Shown in pieces: positions 60,847 to 64,000 of a DNA stretch of 64,000 bases. Location: the NCBI GenBank assembly GCA_045612105.1, contig JAZKYL010000116.1:57968-121967 (forward strand), in the 5' to 3' direction. The DNA is from SVTX01 sp045612105 (lineage in GTDB: Bacteria > Bacillota > Clostridia > Oscillospirales > CAG-272). The stretch's first letter is position 1, and each line of letters opens with the position of its first letter. The position numbers and the translations under genes are program-made. The notes under the pieces are model-generated. The model ran no database searches. It was not told the origin of the DNA and saw only the letters and a program-made list of their open reading frames with translations.

Positions 60847-62931
60847 ATGCCTAGAGAATATTCACTTGAAAATACAAGAAATATCGGTATAATGGCTCAC
60901 ATTGACGCAGGTAAGACAACAACTACCGAGCGTATACTGTTCTACACCGGTAAAACACACAAGCTGGGTGAGACCCATGAGGGTGCGGCTACCATGGACT
61001 GGATGGCTCAGGAGCAGGAGAGAGGTATTACCATCACTTCCGCTGCTACCACCTGTTTCTGGAAGGAAAACCGTATCAACATCATCGATACCCCCGGTCA
61101 CGTTGACTTTACCGTAGAGGTAGAGCGTTCCCTCAGAGTACTTGACGGTTCCGTAACCGTAATGTGCGCTAAGGGCGGCGTTGAGCCCCAGTCCGAGACT
61201 GTTTGGAGACAGGCAGACAAGTACAGAGTTCCCCGTATGATCTACGTCAACAAGATGGATATCACCGGCGCGGACTTCTACAGAGTTGTCGATATGATCC
61301 ACTCCAGACTCCGTGCAAACGCAGTTCCGATCCAGCTTCCTATCGGTAAGGATATGACCTTCCGCGGAATCATCGACCTGATGAATATGGAAGCCGATGT
61401 CTACTATGATGAGATGGGACAGGATATGCGTGTTGAGCCCATTCCGGCTGACATGGTAGAGCTCGCTGAGGAATGGCGCGCAAAGATGGTAGAAGCAATC
61501 GCTTCCACCGATGAAGAGCTTCTCGAGAAGTTCCTTATGGAAGAAGAGATCACCGTTGATGAGCTCAAGACGGCTCTCCGTAAGGCAACCATCAGCAACG
61601 AGATCGTTCCCGTAGTTTGCGGTACTTCCTACCGTAACAAGGGCGTTCAGAAGCTCCTCGACGCTATCGTTGATTTCATGCCCTCTCCTCTCGATATCCC
61701 CGCGATCAAGGGTGTAAACCCCAGAACCGAGGAAGAAGAAGAGAGACCCGCAAGCGACGAAGAACCCTTCTCTGCGCTTGCATTTAAGATCATGACAGAC
61801 CCCTACGTTGGAAAGCTCTGCTTCTTCCGCGTATACTCGGGTGTTGTCAATGCCGGTGACACCGTGCTCAACTCCACAAGAGATAAGAAGGAAAGACTTG
61901 GTCGTATCCTTCAGATGCACGCTAACGACCGTAAGGAGATCGAGGCTTGCTACAGCGGCGATATCGCAGCTGTCGTAGGAACAAAGTTCACCACTACCGG
62001 TGATACCTTCTGTGACGAAAAGCATCCCGTCATCCTTGAGTCGATGGAATTCCCCGAGCCTGTTATCCGCGTTGCTATCGAGCCTAAGACTCGCGCAGGT
62101 CAGGAAAAGATGGGTATCGCTCTTGCAAAGCTTGCAGAGGAAGACCCCACTTTCAGAACCTACACCGATGAAGAGACCGGTCAGACCATTATCGCAGGTA
62201 TGGGTGAGCTCCACCTCGAAATTATCGTTGACAGACTTCTCCGTGAGTTCAAGGTAGAGGCTAACATCGGTAAGCCTCAGGTTGCTTACAAGGAGACTAT
62301 CCGTAAGCAGGTTGACCACGAGTGCAAGTACAAGAGACAGTCCGGTGGTTCCGGTCAGTACGGTCACGTTAAGCTCATCGTTGAGCCCAACGAGCCCGGC
62401 GCAGGATACACCTTCATCGACAACGTTAAGGGCGGTGCTATTCCTAAGGAGTACATTCCCGCAGTTGACGCAGGTATTCAGGGCGCACTTCAGTCCGGTG
62501 TACTCGCAGGCTACAACGTTGTTGATATCAAGGTAACCCTTTATGATGGTTCTTACCACGAGGTCGACTCCTCCGAAATGGCGTTCAAGATCGCAGGTTC
62601 TATGGCGATCAAGGAGGCTATGAGAAAGGCAGATCCCGTTCTTACCGAGCCTATGATGAAGGTAGTTACCATCGTTCCCGATGACTACACAGGTTCAGTT
62701 ATCGGTGACTTCAACTCTCGCCGTGGACAGATCCAGTCTCAGGAGACCAGCGACAACGGTGTTCAGGAGATCACCGCGTTCGTTCCTCTGTCCAATATGT
62801 TCGGTTACGCTACCGACCTTCGTTCCAAGACTCAGGGTCGTGGACTTTACTCCATGGAGCCCAGCCACTTCGAGCAGGTTCCTAAGTCCATCCAGGAAGA
62901 GATCGTTAAGGCAAGAGCAACCAAAGCCTAA
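60847..62931 (+). CDS. fusA: Elongation factor G
   Basis: The 694-residue GTPase drives translocation on the ribosome. GTPase motifs are AHIDAGKTTTTERIL (P-loop), RGITITSAAT (switch I), DTPGHVDF (switch II) and NKMD. All five domains are present by length, and the domain IV block SGGSGQYGHVK is intact. AAGGAG precedes the ATG, 18 bases after rpsG. Confidence 0.97.
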   Translation: MPREYSLENTRNIGIMAHIDAGKTTTTERILFYTGKTHKLGETHEGAATMDWMAQEQERGITITSAATTCFWKENRINIIDTPGHVDFTVEVERSLRVLDGSVTVMCAKGGVEPQSETVWRQADKYRVPRMIYVNKMDITGADFYRVVDMIHSRLRANAVPIQLPIGKDMTFRGIIDLMNMEADVYYDEMGQDMRVEPIPADMVELAEEWRAKMVEAIASTDEELLEKFLMEEEITVDELKTALRKATISNEIVPVVCGTSYRNKGVQKLLDAIVDFMPSPLDIPAIKGVNPRTEEEEERPASDEEPFSALAFKIMTDPYVGKLCFFRVYSGVVNAGDTVLNSTRDKKERLGRILQMHANDRKEIEACYSGDIAAVVGTKFTTTGDTFCDEKHPVILESMEFPEPVIRVAIEPKTRAGQEKMGIALAKLAEEDPTFRTYTDEETGQTIIAGMGELHLEIIVDRLLREFKVEANIGKPQVAYKETIRKQVDHECKYKRQSGGSGQYGHVKLIVEPNEPGAGYTFIDNVKGGAIPKEYIPAVDAGIQGALQSGVLAGYNVVDIKVTLYDGSYHEVDSSEMAFKIAGSMAIKEAMRKADPVLTEPMMKVVTIVPDDYTGSVIGDFNSRRGQIQSQETSDNGVQEITAFVPLSNMFGYATDLRSKTQGRGLYSMEPSHFEQVPKSIQEEIVKARATKA

Positions 62932-62958
62932 CCTACTTTCTTTGGAAAAGAAAGTAGG
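62932..62958 (+). promoter_or_regulatory. Hairpin after fusA
   Basis: Perfect 12-bp stem CCTACTTTCTTT/AAAGAAAGTAGG (62932-62943 with 62947-62958) starting right at the fusA stop, without a T-run after it. Confidence 0.6.
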
Positions 62959-63038
62959 CAAAGAAACTTCCTGAATCGGGTTACGTTAGATTAAATTTGA
63001 CGTTTATCCCACGATGGTGAAGTTTAACTACAAAAATA

Positions 63039-63068
63039 TCCTTCACCGATGGAAAGATCGGTGAAGGA
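63039..63068 (+). promoter_or_regulatory. Hairpin before tuf
   Basis: Perfect 12-bp stem (63039-63050 with 63057-63068), six-base loop, followed by an A-rich run and the GGAGG site of tuf. No separate tuf promoter was recognised, so this hairpin may define a processed 5' end. Confidence 0.6.
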
Positions 63069-63124
63069 AACAATAAAACTAAAAAAATAAAAAACAAATC
63101 TAATTTATACGGAGGATTTTTAAA

Positions 63125-64000
63125 ATGGCAAAGGCTACATTTGAAAGAAACAAGCCCCACGTAAACATTGGTACTATCGGTCACGTTGACCACGGTAAAA
63201 CAACTACAACCGCAGCTATCACCAAAGTTCTCGGTCTCGCAAATGGTAACGTTGAATTTATGGCTTATGACCAGATCGACAACGCACCCGAGGAGAGAGC
63301 AAGAGGTATCACAATCAACACCAGACACGTTGAGTACGAGACTGAGAACCGTCACTACGCTCACGTTGACTGCCCCGGCCACGCCGACTACGTTAAGAAC
63401 ATGATCACCGGTGCTGCTCAGATGGACGGCGCTATCCTCGTTGTTGCTGCAACCGATGGCCCTCTCGCACAGACCCGTGAGCACGTACTTCTCGCTCGTC
63501 AGGTTGGCGTTCCCGCAATCGTTGTATTCATGAACAAGAAGGACCTCGTTGATGACGATGAGCTTCTTGATCTCGTAGAGATGGAGATCAGAGATCTTCT
63601 TTCTTCCTACGAATTCCCCGGCGACGATCTTCCTATCGTTCGCGGTTCTGCTCGTGACGCTCTCGAGTCCTCTAGCACCGACATCAACGCTCCTGAGTAT
63701 GCTTGCATTCTCGAGCTTATGGCTGAGGTTGACGCATACATTCCTACTCCCGACCGTATGGCAGACCTTCCCTTCCTTATGCCCGTCGAGGACGTATTCT
63801 CCATCTCCGGCCGTGGTACTGTTGCTACCGGTAGAGTTGAGAGAGGTACCGTTAAGGTTAACGACGTAGTTGAGATCGTTGGTCTTACCGAAGAGAAGTC
63901 TTCCACCACCGTTACCGGTGTCGAGATGTTCCACAAGCTCCTTCCCCAGGCAGAGGCTGGTGACAACATCGGTGCACTTCTCCGTGGTGTAGCTAAGGAC
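63125..64000 (+). CDS. tuf: Elongation factor Tu (partial, runs off the window)
   Basis: The first 292 residues are seen, in frame to the last base. EF-Tu carries aminoacyl-tRNA to the ribosome. The GTPase motifs are GHVDHGKTT, RGITINTRHVEY, DCPGHADYVKNM and NKKD. Domain II begins near LPFLMPVEDVFSISGRGTV. GGAGG lies before the ATG. A long minus-strand open frame over this gene is a codon-bias shadow. Confidence 0.96.
   Translation, partial: MAKATFERNKPHVNIGTIGHVDHGKTTTTAAITKVLGLANGNVEFMAYDQIDNAPEERARGITINTRHVEYETENRHYAHVDCPGHADYVKNMITGAAQMDGAILVVAATDGPLAQTREHVLLARQVGVPAIVVFMNKKDLVDDDELLDLVEMEIRDLLSSYEFPGDDLPIVRGSARDALESSSTDINAPEYACILELMAEVDAYIPTPDRMADLPFLMPVEDVFSISGRGTVATGRVERGTVKVNDVVEIVGLTEEKSSTTVTGVEMFHKLLPQAEAGDNIGALLRGVAKD

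Noticed and set aside
60862..62559. Minus-strand open frame over fusA
   Set aside because: Opposite an intact EF-G gene; no ribosome binding site or recognisable product.
62981..63934. Minus-strand open frame over tuf
   Set aside because: The plus strand encodes EF-Tu; the reverse frame is a shadow.

Overview
The window looks like a chromosomal contig from an anaerobic, probably gut-dwelling Bacillota/Clostridia (Oscillospiraceae- or Christensenellales-like) bacterium. The basis is: strong TTGACA-17-TATAAT promoters with AGGAGG-type ribosome binding sites, a SpoVT sporulation regulator, a dockerin module, SipW-type signal peptidases, glycoside hydrolases on long Thr/Glu-rich linkers, and the rpoB-rpoC-rpsL-rpsG-fusA-tuf housekeeping block. 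The genus cannot be set from this sequence alone.

Layout. 1-548 is the 3' end of a cell-surface protein with a Thr/Glu-repeat stalk and a C-terminal membrane anchor. 578-874 is a cluster of perfect palindromes. 992-7212 carries a GH78-like rhamnosidase, the TrkA/TrkH potassium system, thymidylate kinase and a YitT-family membrane protein. 7322-18814 is a glycan-use region: a sialate O-acetylesterase-like lipoprotein (its last repeat is out of frame), an AraC regulator divergent from a GH20-like hexosaminidase, and a 1770-residue lipoprotein ending in near-identical duplicated carbohydrate-binding-like modules. After SpoVT (18976-19521, minus strand) comes a two-gene unit (20153-28165): a 2072-residue secreted protein ending in a dockerin, then a membrane-anchored stalk protein with possibly a cohesin-like head.

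28313-49075 is the most interesting part. It is a run of co-directional genes that appears to build a SipW-processed surface fibre or matrix. In order it holds a degenerate HD-GYP/EAL protein, a membrane protein with a Gln/Asn-rich repeated cytoplasmic tail, an abundant-looking 698-aa SipW-type substrate, a 332-aa paralogue, a SipW-like peptidase, a membrane-tethered McrB-like AAA+ ATPase, a DUF2357-like coiled-coil protein, a SipW-type beta-helix (GLUG) protein, a second SipW-like peptidase, a 1666-aa SipW-type substrate, a degenerate Lgt-like membrane protein and a membrane-anchored BspA-type leucine-rich-repeat protein. I know of no described system with this gene set. Its function here is inference.

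49335-51260 is a FlaA1/CapD-type sugar-nucleotide 4,6-dehydratase. A MITE-like element (51275-51514) separates it from the transcription/translation block: rpoB, rpoC, then rpsL, rpsG, fusA and a tuf that runs off the end.

Three copies of a structured leader of about 115 bases (11485, 28313, 33529) sit directly upstream of three unrelated genes and supply their ribosome binding sites. I could not match the motif to a known riboswitch class. Perfect hairpins without U-tracts recur between co-directional genes. No tRNA, rRNA or CRISPR array was seen.
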